Shown: positions 24,854-34,679 of the stretch, one piece after another
Layout of the letters: each line of letters opens with the position of its first letter
Position numbering within the stretch: the first letter of the stretch is position 1
Program-made: the position numbers and the translations under genes
Notes under the pieces: model-generated
The model's database searches: none
What the model was told of the DNA's origin: nothing
The model's input: the letters and a program-made list of their open reading frames with translations, nothing else
Source: Actinokineospora diospyrosa
GTDB lineage: Bacteria; Actinomycetota; Actinomycetes; Mycobacteriales; Pseudonocardiaceae
NCBI RefSeq assembly: GCF_024171925.1
Contig: NZ_JAMTCO010000005.1
Span: 186,001 to 250,000, forward strand
Direction: 5' to 3'
Length of the DNA stretch: 64,000 bases

Positions 24854-26743
24854 TCAGTTCACACACGGAGGGCCGGTCTGGACCGCGGTCCGGGCACCCA
24901 GGTCGAGCAACGGCGCGCCCGCGAGCCGCTCCCCGGTGCTGGTGCCGGTGGTCGTGAAGTCCTTGCCGAGGATCACCGTCACCTTGCCCTTGCCGAGGTT
25001 GGTGTCCGGCTCCGCGGTGCCCTTGCCCAGCGCGTCGACGACCGCGCTGCCGCTGTCGTCCTCGCCCTTGGCGTAGCGGACCACGGTCTTGGCGCGGGCG
25101 GCGGCGTTGCCGGTCTCGCCGGTCTTGAAGCCGCGGCCCTGCAGGGTGTCGGCGACCTCGGCGGCCAGGCCGGTGCGGCCGGACCCGTTGAGGACGGTCA
25201 CCGTGGGCTTGTCCGCGGCGGCGGGCGTGGTCTGCTCGCCGCCGCCCCCGCCGGTGCTCGGCGGTGCGCTGTTGCCGCCGGTGAGCAGGCCGGCGACGAA
25301 CTGCTTCACCGCCGTTGGGTCGACCTGCACCGCTTTGCCGTCGTTGGGCGTGTCCAGGTCGATCGTGCCGTGCGGGATGGTCTCGAAGGCGACGTTGCCG
25401 CCGGTGACGGTGATCATCTGCTGGGCGAACCGCATGATGTCCCAGTTCTTGTCCAGCACCACCGACTTGGCGATCGCGCCCTTGAGCTGGTCGAGCACCT
25501 GCGAGCCGGGCGCGAGCACGTCACCGGAGATCATCTTCTTGGCCATCGCGCCCATGAACACCTGCTGGCGGGTGATCCGGTCGATGTCGCCGTTGGGCAG
25601 CCCGTGCCGCTGCCGCACGAACTGCAGCGCCTGCACCCCCTGCAGCGTCTGCACCCCGGCCGGGAAGTTCGCCCCCGACAGCGAGTCCTTGGTCGCCTTG
25701 TTCAGGCACACCTCGACGCCGCCGATGGCGTTGGTGATGTCGTAGAAGCCGAGCAGGTTGACCTCGGCGTAGTGGTCGACCGTGGCGCCGGTGAGCTTGG
25801 TCAGGGTGGCGATCAGGCTCTTGGCGCCCGCCTCGTTGGAGCGGCGCTCGAGCTCCTTAGGGTCGGACACGCCCTCCTTCTGCAGCTGGGCGCGCGCGGC
25901 GAGCTTGCCCCTGCCGTAGGCGGAGTTGACCTTGTGCTTGCCGAAGCCGGGGATGTCGACGTAGGAGTCGCGCGGGATGGAGACGCCGACCGCCTTGCCG
26001 CCGTCGTTCGGGATCCTGATCATGATCAGCGTGTCGGTGTTGATCTCGCCGTCCGACTTGCCGCCGTTGAGCATCGCCAGCTGCTCCTTCGACAGCGGGT
26101 TGCCCTGCGCGTCGGTGCGGCTGTCCATGCCGACCATCAGGATGTCGACCGCGCCGTCGGCGGGCTTCTCCCCGGTGTCCTCCACGACGTTGGCCTTGGT
26201 CAGGTCGTCGGAGAAGGAGTCGGTCACCCGCCAGTAGTAGCCGGTCGCGAGCAGCACGACCGCCGACAGCAGTGCGACCGCGGTCCGCCCGGCGACCATG
26301 CCGGTCCGGGGGCCGCGGGCGCGGGTGCTGGTGGCCGCGCCGCCGGTGGTCTTGGGGCGGATCCGCTCGGTCGCGGCGACGCCGGACACCCGCCGACGCG
26401 GTTGCGAACCCGCGCCGGGGGCCGACCGCTCCGGTCGTTGCCCCGGTTCGCGGGTCCCCACCGGGCTCGCCGAGCGCGCACCCGCCTCCGGGCGCGGGCG
26501 ACGCGCGGGGGGCTCACCCCTGAGCCGGTCGCGCGGCGCGTCCTGGCGCGGCCGCTCGGGCCTCGACCTGGGGGACTCGCGCTCACCCCTGGGTTGCTCG
26601 CGGGCGGGTGGGGGAACGCGGTCACCGTCGGAGCGTTGGCGGCCGGGGGGCGGCACGCGCCCACCCGGAGCCGGGGAGCGGGGTGGCACGGGTCGGCCAC
26701 CCGATCCCGCGCGATCTCCTGGCCTCGGTGGCCGGTACTCCAC
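24854..26743 (-). CDS. LytR-CpsA-Psr (LCP) family cell-wall ligase with LytR_C domain
   Basis: 629 residues from a GTG. A long disordered, Arg/Pro-rich cytoplasmic N-terminus (about 1-145) precedes one membrane helix (VALLSAVVLLATGYYW). The LCP catalytic domain follows: ILMVGMDSRTD, NTDTLIMIRIPNDGG, SIPRDSYVDIPGFG, KVNSAYGRG, VRQRHGLPNGDIDRITRQQ. A C-terminal LytR_C domain (VTVLNGSGRTGLAAEVADTL) completes it. LCP enzymes attach undecaprenyl-linked polymers such as arabinogalactan to peptidoglycan. The proline-rich N-terminal tail is long for the family. Confidence 0.9.
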   Translation of the reverse strand: MEYRPPRPGDRAGSGGRPVPPRSPAPGGRVPPPGRQRSDGDRVPPPAREQPRGERESPRSRPERPRQDAPRDRLRGEPPARRPRPEAGARSASPVGTREPGQRPERSAPGAGSQPRRRVSGVAATERIRPKTTGGAATSTRARGPRTGMVAGRTAVALLSAVVLLATGYYWRVTDSFSDDLTKANVVEDTGEKPADGAVDILMVGMDSRTDAQGNPLSKEQLAMLNGGKSDGEINTDTLIMIRIPNDGGKAVGVSIPRDSYVDIPGFGKHKVNSAYGRGKLAARAQLQKEGVSDPKELERRSNEAGAKSLIATLTKLTGATVDHYAEVNLLGFYDITNAIGGVEVCLNKATKDSLSGANFPAGVQTLQGVQALQFVRQRHGLPNGDIDRITRQQVFMGAMAKKMISGDVLAPGSQVLDQLKGAIAKSVVLDKNWDIMRFAQQMITVTGGNVAFETIPHGTIDLDTPNDGKAVQVDPTAVKQFVAGLLTGGNSAPPSTGGGGGEQTTPAAADKPTVTVLNGSGRTGLAAEVADTLQGRGFKTGETGNAAARAKTVVRYAKGEDDSGSAVVDALGKGTAEPDTNLGKGKVTVILGKDFTTTGTSTGERLAGAPLLDLGARTAVQTGPPCVN

Positions 26744-26911
26744 GCCCCGCTCCTCCCTGTCGGCTGCTGCCGGTGGCCTCCGGGCGCGCTCGACCGCCGC
26801 TACGGCTTAAGACGCGCGCGAGGTGCCCCGGGTTGTCCCGTAGCGTGGCACACCCGCGCGGGCCGGTCGGAACGGCACGCGTCCCACCGCGCCCAGCGCA
26901 CCCCTATCGGG

Positions 26912-29071
26912 TCACGCCCGCGCTCGTGACCTGCGGGTCGACCAGGCGACGAGCCGGGTGCCCGCCACGAAGACGGCGACCGCCATGGTCGCCCCGTACA
27001 GCCCGATGGCGGGGCCGACGGCCGAACCGAGCGGCGGCAGGCAGGCGACCGCGGTCACCAGCCACGGCCACAGCGTGCCCGCGGTCCCGACCCGCACCGC
27101 GTGCAGCAGGTACCAGCCCAGCAGCAGGTGGATCACGCTGGCCATCGGGTCGACCGGGAGCCCGAGCAGCACCGGCCCGTGGTGGGTGCCGGTGAGCCCG
27201 CTGACCGCGAACCCGACGATCCCCAGCGCCCCGTACCCGGTGCCGATGGCCGCCGCGACCGGGTCCCAGCGGCTGACCGGGCGATCACCCGGTCGTATGA
27301 CGCCGGGGCCGCCCCGGCCGCGCCGCTCGAACAGCAGGAACGCCAGCACCGCGGGGACCGCGAGCAGCACGAGCGCCATCAGCGTGCGGGGTCGGGTGAC
27401 CCAGTCGAACGTCGCGCCGGGCCACCCGGACGTGGACGCCGCGCCGATGATCCCGGCGAGCAGCAGCATCGCGCACAGGTACACCAGGTAGATCGTCATC
27501 GGCGCGTCGCGCACCCGGTGCACCGCCCGGGCCACCGCCCCGTGCGCGATCACCCGGACCCGCTCCCGCCCGGGCGCGACGACCACGCACACCTGGACCA
27601 AGCCGATCAGCAGGACACCCAGCGCGGACGGCACGAAGCTCGCAGTGCCCGCGGGTTCGGCGATCAGCCCTTTCGTGTGCCCGCCGATGGTCGTCCACGC
27701 CACTAGGCACAGCAGCGCGCCCACAGCGACTGCGGGCAGTACTCGACGCGGCAGGTGGTCGAAGGACCCGTCGGCGTAATGCAACGCGAGTTGTCCGAAT
27801 AGCGCCGCGAGCACGATCCCACCCGCATACGCCGCGAACGTGCCCGTTCCGAAGAGACTCAACCCGGCGACCACGAGAGCCTGCGCGACAGGCGTGCCGA
27901 TCGGCGCCTTTCGGTGCAGCCAGTGCAATGCCGGGGTTGCCCCGACCACCAACAGGTACAGCCCGAGCAGCCACAGCGGCTGGGCGATCAGCCGGGTGAA
28001 CGCGTCCACCGCGGCGTCGGAGGCGTTGAGCAGGTCGAGCGACAGCGGCACGATCAACCAGGCGGTGACGAACGCCAGCACCGGCCGGATCAGCCAGCAC
28101 ACCCGGGCCGCGAGGTAGCCGCCGTAGCCGGACCCGTCGGCCAGCGCGGCCCGCCACGCGAGCAAGTTCGAGTCGCCACCGGCGAAGAAGAACAGCGGCA
28201 CTAGTTGCAGCACCCAGGTCACCGGCCACAGCACGCCCGGCCGCAGCCCCAGCAGCGGCGCGAACGCCAGCACCGATTCCGCCAGCACCACCCCGGCCAG
28301 GCTCACCACCCGCAGCATCCCCAGGTACCCGGCCCGATCCCGCGCCCGCTCACCTATAGGCACCGCGCCGCGCGGCACCCCGGTCCTGCGCCGGGCGAAC
28401 GCCGGGACCCGCACCGCCAGCAGCAGCACGACCACCAGCAGCGCCACCACCCAGGTGCCGATCGGCTCCGCGCGCGGCGGACCCCAGCGCTGGTGCCACG
28501 AGTTGGCGACCAGCCCGGCCGCGTACAGCGACGCCACCAGTTGGCAGGTGCCCGCCGAGCCGCGCGGGTTGATCTCGCACTGGGCGTGCATGTCGTGCGC
28601 GAGCCGGTCGTCGAGGGCCCGCCGCGGCTCTTGGCCCAGTGGAGTGCCCTTGGCCGAGGCGTAGCGCAGCAAGTCGTAGCCGAGGTCGTGTGCCTTGCAG
28701 CCCGCCGAGAAGTCCCAGCGCGAGTTGTCCTCACCCCACGGTGCCGAGCAGCCGCCGTCGACGTGCACCGCGCGGCGGGTCCCGTCCGGGGCCACCAACC
28801 GTCCAGGAACGACCCCGGTCACTTGAGTGAAGTCGGAAGGCAGCAACGCGATCGGGTCCCGACCGGACGCCGGGTCGAGCAGGGCGTCTATGGCTGCCGC
28901 GGCCTTGGCGATGTCGCCGGTCGGCGGGGTTGTCGGCTCACTCGGTGACCGGGAGGCGATCACGCCGTACCCGGCGGCTACCAGTACGACCAGGATGAGC
29001 CAGCCGACCCGGCCGCGCAGCCGTTGCGTCGGCGGGTCCACCTCCGGCGGTGCCTCGACGGTCGCCGTCAC
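26912..29071 (-). CDS. Phospholipase A2 domain fused to polytopic acyltransferase-like membrane domain
   Basis: 719 residues from a GTG. One N-terminal helix (VGWLILVVLVAAGYGVIA) is followed by an exported prokaryotic phospholipase A2 domain with CSAPWGEDNSRWDFSAG and CKAHDLGYDLLRY (catalytic His128-Asp129), then from about residue 203 at least ten membrane helices. That part resembles acyltransferase family 3, with PLFFFAGGDSN like the usual FFFxGG turn, but the R-X10-H motif reads R254...E265, so the catalytic His seems lost. It may bind, shuttle or sense lipids rather than transfer acyl groups. Divergent from the SARP regulator at 29512. Confidence 0.75.
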   Translation of the reverse strand: MTATVEAPPEVDPPTQRLRGRVGWLILVVLVAAGYGVIASRSPSEPTTPPTGDIAKAAAAIDALLDPASGRDPIALLPSDFTQVTGVVPGRLVAPDGTRRAVHVDGGCSAPWGEDNSRWDFSAGCKAHDLGYDLLRYASAKGTPLGQEPRRALDDRLAHDMHAQCEINPRGSAGTCQLVASLYAAGLVANSWHQRWGPPRAEPIGTWVVALLVVVLLLAVRVPAFARRRTGVPRGAVPIGERARDRAGYLGMLRVVSLAGVVLAESVLAFAPLLGLRPGVLWPVTWVLQLVPLFFFAGGDSNLLAWRAALADGSGYGGYLAARVCWLIRPVLAFVTAWLIVPLSLDLLNASDAAVDAFTRLIAQPLWLLGLYLLVVGATPALHWLHRKAPIGTPVAQALVVAGLSLFGTGTFAAYAGGIVLAALFGQLALHYADGSFDHLPRRVLPAVAVGALLCLVAWTTIGGHTKGLIAEPAGTASFVPSALGVLLIGLVQVCVVVAPGRERVRVIAHGAVARAVHRVRDAPMTIYLVYLCAMLLLAGIIGAASTSGWPGATFDWVTRPRTLMALVLLAVPAVLAFLLFERRGRGGPGVIRPGDRPVSRWDPVAAAIGTGYGALGIVGFAVSGLTGTHHGPVLLGLPVDPMASVIHLLLGWYLLHAVRVGTAGTLWPWLVTAVACLPPLGSAVGPAIGLYGATMAVAVFVAGTRLVAWSTRRSRARA

Positions 29072-29511
29072 GAGCGCTGGTCTCCCACTCGGGGGAGGCT
29101 ACCGCCGGACCACAGACCGGGAAGGCGGAAATGCGCTAGGGCCGATGAACCGGGTCGTGGCACGGCGCACCCCCAGGACGCCGCGCCACGTTGGTCCCCC
29201 CGCGGACCCCCGGTCCCCCGACTCCACACGCTACGGCCTGCCCTGGCATCTTGCCTGTACCGCGCACTGTTGCCGACTGGACCGGCAACAGGCCCATCCA
29301 CCAGCGCCTATAGCGGTAGCTGATGCACTACGATCGGCAACCGGCAAGTCTTTGCCCGCTTGGCGGCAACTCCGGCGGCAGACCTGCCGGGCGCTGCCAG
29401 CGCCTAGGGCGACCGGGCTCGTCGCGGCTGATTGGTACAGCGGCTCCGCGACAGCTTGCTCAACAGCTCGCTACAGCACAGTAGACAGAGGCGGTAGGCG
29501 AAGGGGGCAGA
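29072..29511. other. 440-base divergent gap without a gene
   Basis: Holds the promoters of the PLA2 fusion (minus) and the AfsR-like regulator (plus). I see no RNA gene, repeat or convincing palindrome. Confidence 0.5.
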
Positions 29512-32500
29512 ATGGTCGACCCGCCCGGCGCGTTCGGTGAGCTGCTCCGCTCGCACCGGACCCGGGTGGGGCTCACCCAGCAGCAGCTCGCTGAGCGCTC
29601 TGGGGTGAGTGTGCGGGCCCTTCGCTACATCGAACGCGGCGAGGTGGGCATGCCGCGCGCGGATTCGCTGCGCAGGCTCGCCGACGCCTTGGGCGTCACC
29701 CCGGAAGTCCTGACCGACGGTGTTGCCAGCCAGGCGCGGCAGTCCCGCCCGGCGCGACCCGCCCAACTCGCACTCGGCGTCCTCGGCCCGTTCACCGTTG
29801 CCCAGGGGGAGCGGGAGATCACCGTTGGCGCGCTCAAGCAGCGCTCCCTGCTCGCCCTGCTCGCGTTGCACCCCAACCGACCGGTCAGCCGCGAGGAGAT
29901 CGTGGACGTCCTGTGGGGCGACGACCCGCCGGAGAGCTGCCTCGGCCTGATCCACACCTACGCCTCCCGCCTGCGTCGCGCCCTGGTCGCCGCGGGCAAG
30001 CGCAACAGCGGCGTGATCGCCGCTACCCCGGCGGGCTACCGCATCGCGGTGCGCCCCGACCAGCTCGACACGCTGCGCTTCGAGGACCTCGTCCGCCGGG
30101 CCCGGCTGGTCCGCAACAGCGACCCGGACGAGGCTGCCGACCTGCTGGACGAGGCCCTGGCCGGGTGGCGCGGCCCGGTCCTGGCCGACCTGCCAGCCCG
30201 GCTGCGCAAGCACCCGGCCGCCGTGGCGCTGGCCGCCCGCCGCCGGGAGGTCGCGCTGACCCACGCCGACGTCGCGCTCGCCCTGGGCAGGCACGCCAGG
30301 GTCGTCGCGGGCATCCGGTCGCTGGCGCACGAGGAGCCGCTGCACGAGGGCCTGCACGCCCGGCTCATGCTGGGCCTGGCCGGGACCGGCGAGCAGGCGG
30401 AGGCGCTGCGGGTGTTCGCCGACATCCGCACCCGCCTCGACGACGAGCTCGGCGTGGAGCCGGGCCTGGAGATCCAGGACGCGCACCTGCGGGTGCTGCG
30501 CGACCGGCCACCGCCGCCGACCCTCCCGGAACCGGTCGCCCAGCGGCCCCCGGCGCAGCTGCCCGCCGAGACCCCCGGGTTCGTCGGCCGTTCCCAGCCG
30601 CTCGCCGAGCTCGACGACCTGCTCGACCACGTCGAGGGCACCCCGGGCGTGGCGATCGTCGCGCTCTCGGGCACCGCGGGTGTGGGGAAGACGGCCTTGG
30701 CCCTGCGGTGGGCCCACCGGGCGCGCGACCGGTTCCCGGACGGGCAGCTCAGCGTCAACCTGCACGGCTATGCGTCCGGTACTCCACTGACCACACAAGA
30801 GGTCCTGGTCCGGTTCTTGCACGCCCTTGGAGTGGCCCCGGAGCGGGTGCCGATCGACCCAGATGAGGCTGCCGGGCTCTATCGGACGCTTCTTACCGGC
30901 AAGCGCGTGCTGGTGCTGCTGGACAACGCCGCCACTGCCGAACAGGTTCGGCCGCTGCTACCCGGCTCCTCCGCGTGCCTTGTGCTGGTGACCAGCCGCG
31001 ACAGGCTCACCGGGCTGACGGCACAAGACGGCGCCCACCAAGTGCCCCTGGACGTGCTCGACGCAGCCGAGGCGGTCGACCTGCTCGGCAGGCTCGTCGG
31101 CGTCGGGCGGATGCGCCGCGAGCCGGACGCTGCCGCCGAGATGGCCGCAATCTGCGGTCACCTGCCATTGGCGTTGCGCATCGCGGGCGCGAACCTGGCC
31201 ATCCGCCCGCTGATCAGCATCGCCGACTACACCCGCGAGCTAAGCGAACGCGGCCGGATGACCGGGCTGACCGTCGCAGGCGATGAGTCGGGTGCGGTCC
31301 GCGCCGCCTTCGACCTGTCTTACGAGAAGCTGGTCCCCGCAGCGCGCCGGTTGTTCCGCCTGCTCGGGGTAGTGCCAGGTGCCGATGTTGACGCCGAGGC
31401 CGCAGCCGAACTGAGCGGCCTGGCACTCAACGACGCCACCCGGCTGCTGCGCGTTCTCGACCACGGCAACCTCATCCGCGAGCACGCCCGTGGCCGGTAC
31501 ACCTTCCACGACCTCCTTCGCGAGTACGCCTCCGGACGGGCCGACTCGGAGGACTCCGATGCCGACCGCGCCTCGGCGGTGGTCGCGCTGTTCGACCACT
31601 ACCTGCGCGAGATCGAGGCCCACAGCGCTGTCCTGTGGCGGGTGGGCGCGATGCCCGAGCACGGGTCGGAGGAGAAGGCCATCGCCTGGCTCGACGCTGA
31701 GCGCGCGAACCTCGTGGCCGCTGCGACGGCTGCGTCAGGGCTGGGTCTGCACCGGTATGCCTGGCGGTTCGCGGAAGCCTTGCGACCGTACTTCTGGAAC
31801 CGCGGCCATGGCGCTGACGGTCTCGCGGTAGGACAAGCCGCGCTGGCAGCCGCAAGAGGCGCGAAGAACCTCGACGCCGAGGCCTCCGTCCACGACCTGC
31901 TCGGCCTGATCCACACGAACCTCAGCGACTACGTCGCCGCGATCGAGAGCCACCGCTGGGCACTGGAGCTGAGCCAGTCCACCGGCAACCGGATCGTCGA
32001 GGCCGCCGCCCTGCACAACCTCGGCCGGGCGCACTCCCAGCTGGGGAAGCCCGCCCAGGCATCGGCGTTCTACGAGCAGGCCCTTGAGCTGAACAGGGTC
32101 ATCGGCAACCGCTTCGGCGAGGCGGGCGCCTTGAACTACCTCGGCGGCACAGCGCTATCGCTAGGGCGTCCTCAGGAGGCCATCGAACGGCACACGGAGG
32201 CCCTGGAACTAAGCACCCGGATCGGCAACCGCCACGTACAGGCCGCCGCTTGCCAGGGCCTGGGCTTGGCCCTGTGGGCCATGGGCGACCTACCGCGAGC
32301 CGCTCAGCGCTACCGCGAGGGAATGGCCATCTGCCGCCGGTACGGCTACCGGCACGGTGAGGTCAGCATGCTCATCTGCCTCGCCGAGACCGGGTGCGAC
32401 GCGGGCGACTATGCCACCTCCGCCGCCCAGGTCCGCAAGGCCATGGACGCGGGTAGGCAGCTGGGCGAGCGCAGGCACGAGGTCAGCGGCCTGGACATCC

Positions 32501-33000
32501 TGGCCACCATCCAGCAGCGCACGGGGGAGTGGTCCTCGGCGGCCACCCACTACACCCGGGCCCTCGGCCTGGCCAGGGAGATCCGCTTCGGCTTCGGCGA
32601 GGCCTCGGTCCTCACCGGCCTGTGCGCGCTGTTCCGCCGCACCGGGGACCCGCGCTCGGCCATCGAGCACGGCACCGGCGCGCTCGCCCTCATGCGCGAC
32701 ACCGGCATGCGCCTGCTCGAGGCCCGCGCCCTCACCGAACTCGCCCACGCCCACCTCGACAGCGGCGACGCCGAGCAGGCCGCCCACCACATCGAGCGGG
32801 GCCTGGCGATCGCCGACCGCACCGGCCAGAAGCTCGCCGAGGCCCGGGCCAGGCACGTCCGGGCCCTCGTCCGCCAGCTGCACGGCGACCGCCCCGGCGC
32901 CGTCACCGACTGGCAGGCAGCCCTACCGGTGTTCGAACGCCTCGGCGTCCCCGAAGGCGCCCACGTCCGGGCCCTGCTCGCCGCCTTCAGCGCCGACTAG
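29512..33000 (+). CDS. AfsR/SARP-type regulator: XRE-BTAD-NB-ARC-TPR
   Basis: 1162 residues. Domains in order: XRE helix-turn-helix (FGELLRSHRTRVGLTQQQLA, about 7-65); an OmpR-type winged helix (LALGVLGPFTVAQGEREITV, about 85-180); BTAD (about 187-330); NB-ARC ATPase with P-loop LSGTAGVGKTALALRW near 390 and VLVLLDNAA (Walker B); winged helix; and eight or more tetratricopeptide repeats from about 770 (ALHNLGRAHSQLGKPAQASA). Such proteins integrate signals to switch on secondary metabolism or stress genes. An extra XRE head before a SARP is uncommon. Neighbours are a lipase fusion and transporters, no biosynthetic cluster. Confidence 0.9.
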   Translation: MVDPPGAFGELLRSHRTRVGLTQQQLAERSGVSVRALRYIERGEVGMPRADSLRRLADALGVTPEVLTDGVASQARQSRPARPAQLALGVLGPFTVAQGEREITVGALKQRSLLALLALHPNRPVSREEIVDVLWGDDPPESCLGLIHTYASRLRRALVAAGKRNSGVIAATPAGYRIAVRPDQLDTLRFEDLVRRARLVRNSDPDEAADLLDEALAGWRGPVLADLPARLRKHPAAVALAARRREVALTHADVALALGRHARVVAGIRSLAHEEPLHEGLHARLMLGLAGTGEQAEALRVFADIRTRLDDELGVEPGLEIQDAHLRVLRDRPPPPTLPEPVAQRPPAQLPAETPGFVGRSQPLAELDDLLDHVEGTPGVAIVALSGTAGVGKTALALRWAHRARDRFPDGQLSVNLHGYASGTPLTTQEVLVRFLHALGVAPERVPIDPDEAAGLYRTLLTGKRVLVLLDNAATAEQVRPLLPGSSACLVLVTSRDRLTGLTAQDGAHQVPLDVLDAAEAVDLLGRLVGVGRMRREPDAAAEMAAICGHLPLALRIAGANLAIRPLISIADYTRELSERGRMTGLTVAGDESGAVRAAFDLSYEKLVPAARRLFRLLGVVPGADVDAEAAAELSGLALNDATRLLRVLDHGNLIREHARGRYTFHDLLREYASGRADSEDSDADRASAVVALFDHYLREIEAHSAVLWRVGAMPEHGSEEKAIAWLDAERANLVAAATAASGLGLHRYAWRFAEALRPYFWNRGHGADGLAVGQAALAAARGAKNLDAEASVHDLLGLIHTNLSDYVAAIESHRWALELSQSTGNRIVEAAALHNLGRAHSQLGKPAQASAFYEQALELNRVIGNRFGEAGALNYLGGTALSLGRPQEAIERHTEALELSTRIGNRHVQAAACQGLGLALWAMGDLPRAAQRYREGMAICRRYGYRHGEVSMLICLAETGCDAGDYATSAAQVRKAMDAGRQLGERRHEVSGLDILATIQQRTGEWSSAATHYTRALGLAREIRFGFGEASVLTGLCALFRRTGDPRSAIEHGTGALALMRDTGMRLLEARALTELAHAHLDSGDAEQAAHHIERGLAIADRTGQKLAEARARHVRALVRQLHGDRPGAVTDWQAALPVFERLGVPEGAHVRALLAAFSAD

Positions 33001-33020
33001 CTGACTGGCTGACTGGCCGA

Positions 33021-34274
33021 CTAGGCGGCTTCCTGGCGCCCGGGGGTGTCGTTGTCCGGCGTGCTGGGCTTGGCGGGCGCGGGAGCCTCGTGCAGCCGCG
33101 ACCAGGCCACCGCCAGCGGGATGGCCAACACGACCCCCAGCAGGCCCGCGAGCGCGACCGTGTTCATCGCCGAGCCGATCAGCTCCGCCACCAGGCCACC
33201 CGCGGCGACGCCCAACCCCTGCGACACCCGCAACCCGGTCCTGGCCGCGCCGAACGCGCCGCCGCGGATCTCGTTGGGGACGATCGAGTTGAACACCGCC
33301 ATGACGGTGATCTGGTACGCGCCGACCGCGCCCGCCAGCGCCAGCAGCACCAGCGCGGCGATCAGGTTCGGTTTCAAGGCGAACAGGACCAGCACACCCA
33401 CCGACGCCGTCGCCAGCGCGCCGATCAGCTTGATCCGGTGCCGGTCGGGCACGAAACGCGAGATCAGGAACGTCCCCAAGATGAAGCCGAGTGGATCGGC
33501 GGCTAATAACCAGCCCACCGACTCCGGCGCCGCCCCCGCCTCTTGCGCCAAGGGGGCCGCGAGACCCTCGGGGATCACGGCGAGCCCAACAAGCCACGAC
33601 AGCGACAACAGCACCCGGAGCCTGCGGTCGCCGAACACCCATTTGGCGCCGTCGAACCAGCCGTCGTCCTTGGACCCGGCGGGTGGGCGGTTGCGCACGT
33701 CGCGGTGCACGAGGATCGCGGCGACGGTGAACGTCCCCGCGTCGATGAGCAGCGTCCACGTGATGCCGATGGCGCCGATCAGCAGCCCACCGCCGCCGAG
33801 GCCGAGCAGCATCATCGTGTTGGTGGAGATGCCCCGCAGGTCCTGGCTGCGCAGGTACTGGGCGTCGTCGTCGGCGAAGACCTCGCGGGTCGTCGCGTTC
33901 TGCGCCGCGAGCGCGGGCGACTGCACCATCGGCACGATGATGACCAGGACGAACAGCACCCACAGCGGCACGCCGGGGATCGCCATCGTCGCGACCACCA
34001 CCGCCTGGATGGCCGAGCACACCACCATCAGCGTGCGGCGGCGGTACCGGTCCGCGAGCTGCGAGAGGCCCAGTCCACCGGCGAGGGCGGGCAGGAAGGT
34101 CAAGGCGTAGATGCCCGCGGCGTAGAAGGCGGACCCGGTGCGCTCGTAGACCAGGATGGCCAGCGCCACGCGGGTGAGCTGGTCACCGGCGACGGACACC
34201 GCCTCGGAGATCCAGAGCGCGCGGAACTCCCGGTTCGCCAGAACCGTCCCCATGCCCGGCGCTGCTCGGCCCAC
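33021..34274 (-). CDS. MFS transporter (macrolide-efflux-like)
   Basis: About 417 residues; GTG 34274 has GGGAG five bases ahead, while ATG 34253 is the shorter choice. Twelve helices. The N-terminal REFRALWISEAVSVAGDQLT and the cytoplasmic loop LADRYRRRTLMV are typical of MFS exporters related to enterobactin and macrolide efflux. Substrate unknown. The C-terminal tail is Pro-rich. Ends 21 bases from the stop of the SARP gene, facing it. Confidence 0.82.
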   Translation of the reverse strand: MGRAAPGMGTVLANREFRALWISEAVSVAGDQLTRVALAILVYERTGSAFYAAGIYALTFLPALAGGLGLSQLADRYRRRTLMVVCSAIQAVVVATMAIPGVPLWVLFVLVIIVPMVQSPALAAQNATTREVFADDDAQYLRSQDLRGISTNTMMLLGLGGGGLLIGAIGITWTLLIDAGTFTVAAILVHRDVRNRPPAGSKDDGWFDGAKWVFGDRRLRVLLSLSWLVGLAVIPEGLAAPLAQEAGAAPESVGWLLAADPLGFILGTFLISRFVPDRHRIKLIGALATASVGVLVLFALKPNLIAALVLLALAGAVGAYQITVMAVFNSIVPNEIRGGAFGAARTGLRVSQGLGVAAGGLVAELIGSAMNTVALAGLLGVVLAIPLAVAWSRLHEAPAPAKPSTPDNDTPGRQEAA

Positions 34275-34679
34275 GTGTGCTCCCGTCCGGCGGGTTCGTG
34301 GCCCGCTGGCTGTACTCCATCCTCCGCACCCCGGGGTCTGGGGGCGGTGAACCCGGTGCAGCTGCCGCTCGGTCATCGCGGCGTCGCACAGAGTACCGGC
34401 AGTATCGGCGCCGGATCGGCGCAGGTGAAGCATCCCGTGCCCGGAAAACCCGCTGATGCGCCCGTCCGGCGCAACGGGTGCGATCGGTGCGCCGCTACCC
34501 GTCGGGCTGAATGGACCACCGCGCTCGGCGCAGCCCCGTCGCCACTCGCCGCGCGGGCGCGCGGGGAGGCCCCCGGGGACCCAACACTGGCGTTGAGCCG
34601 GTGGCGGCAGCTCGACCGCCACCGCGGCGGTGTCGCCGCGGGATCGGGGCCGGCTCCAGGGGTGTGCGGGGAGAACGGC
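34275..34679. other. 405-base divergent gap without a gene
   Basis: Promoter region for the MFS gene (minus) and the SDR gene (plus). No RNA gene or repeat recognised. Confidence 0.45.
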
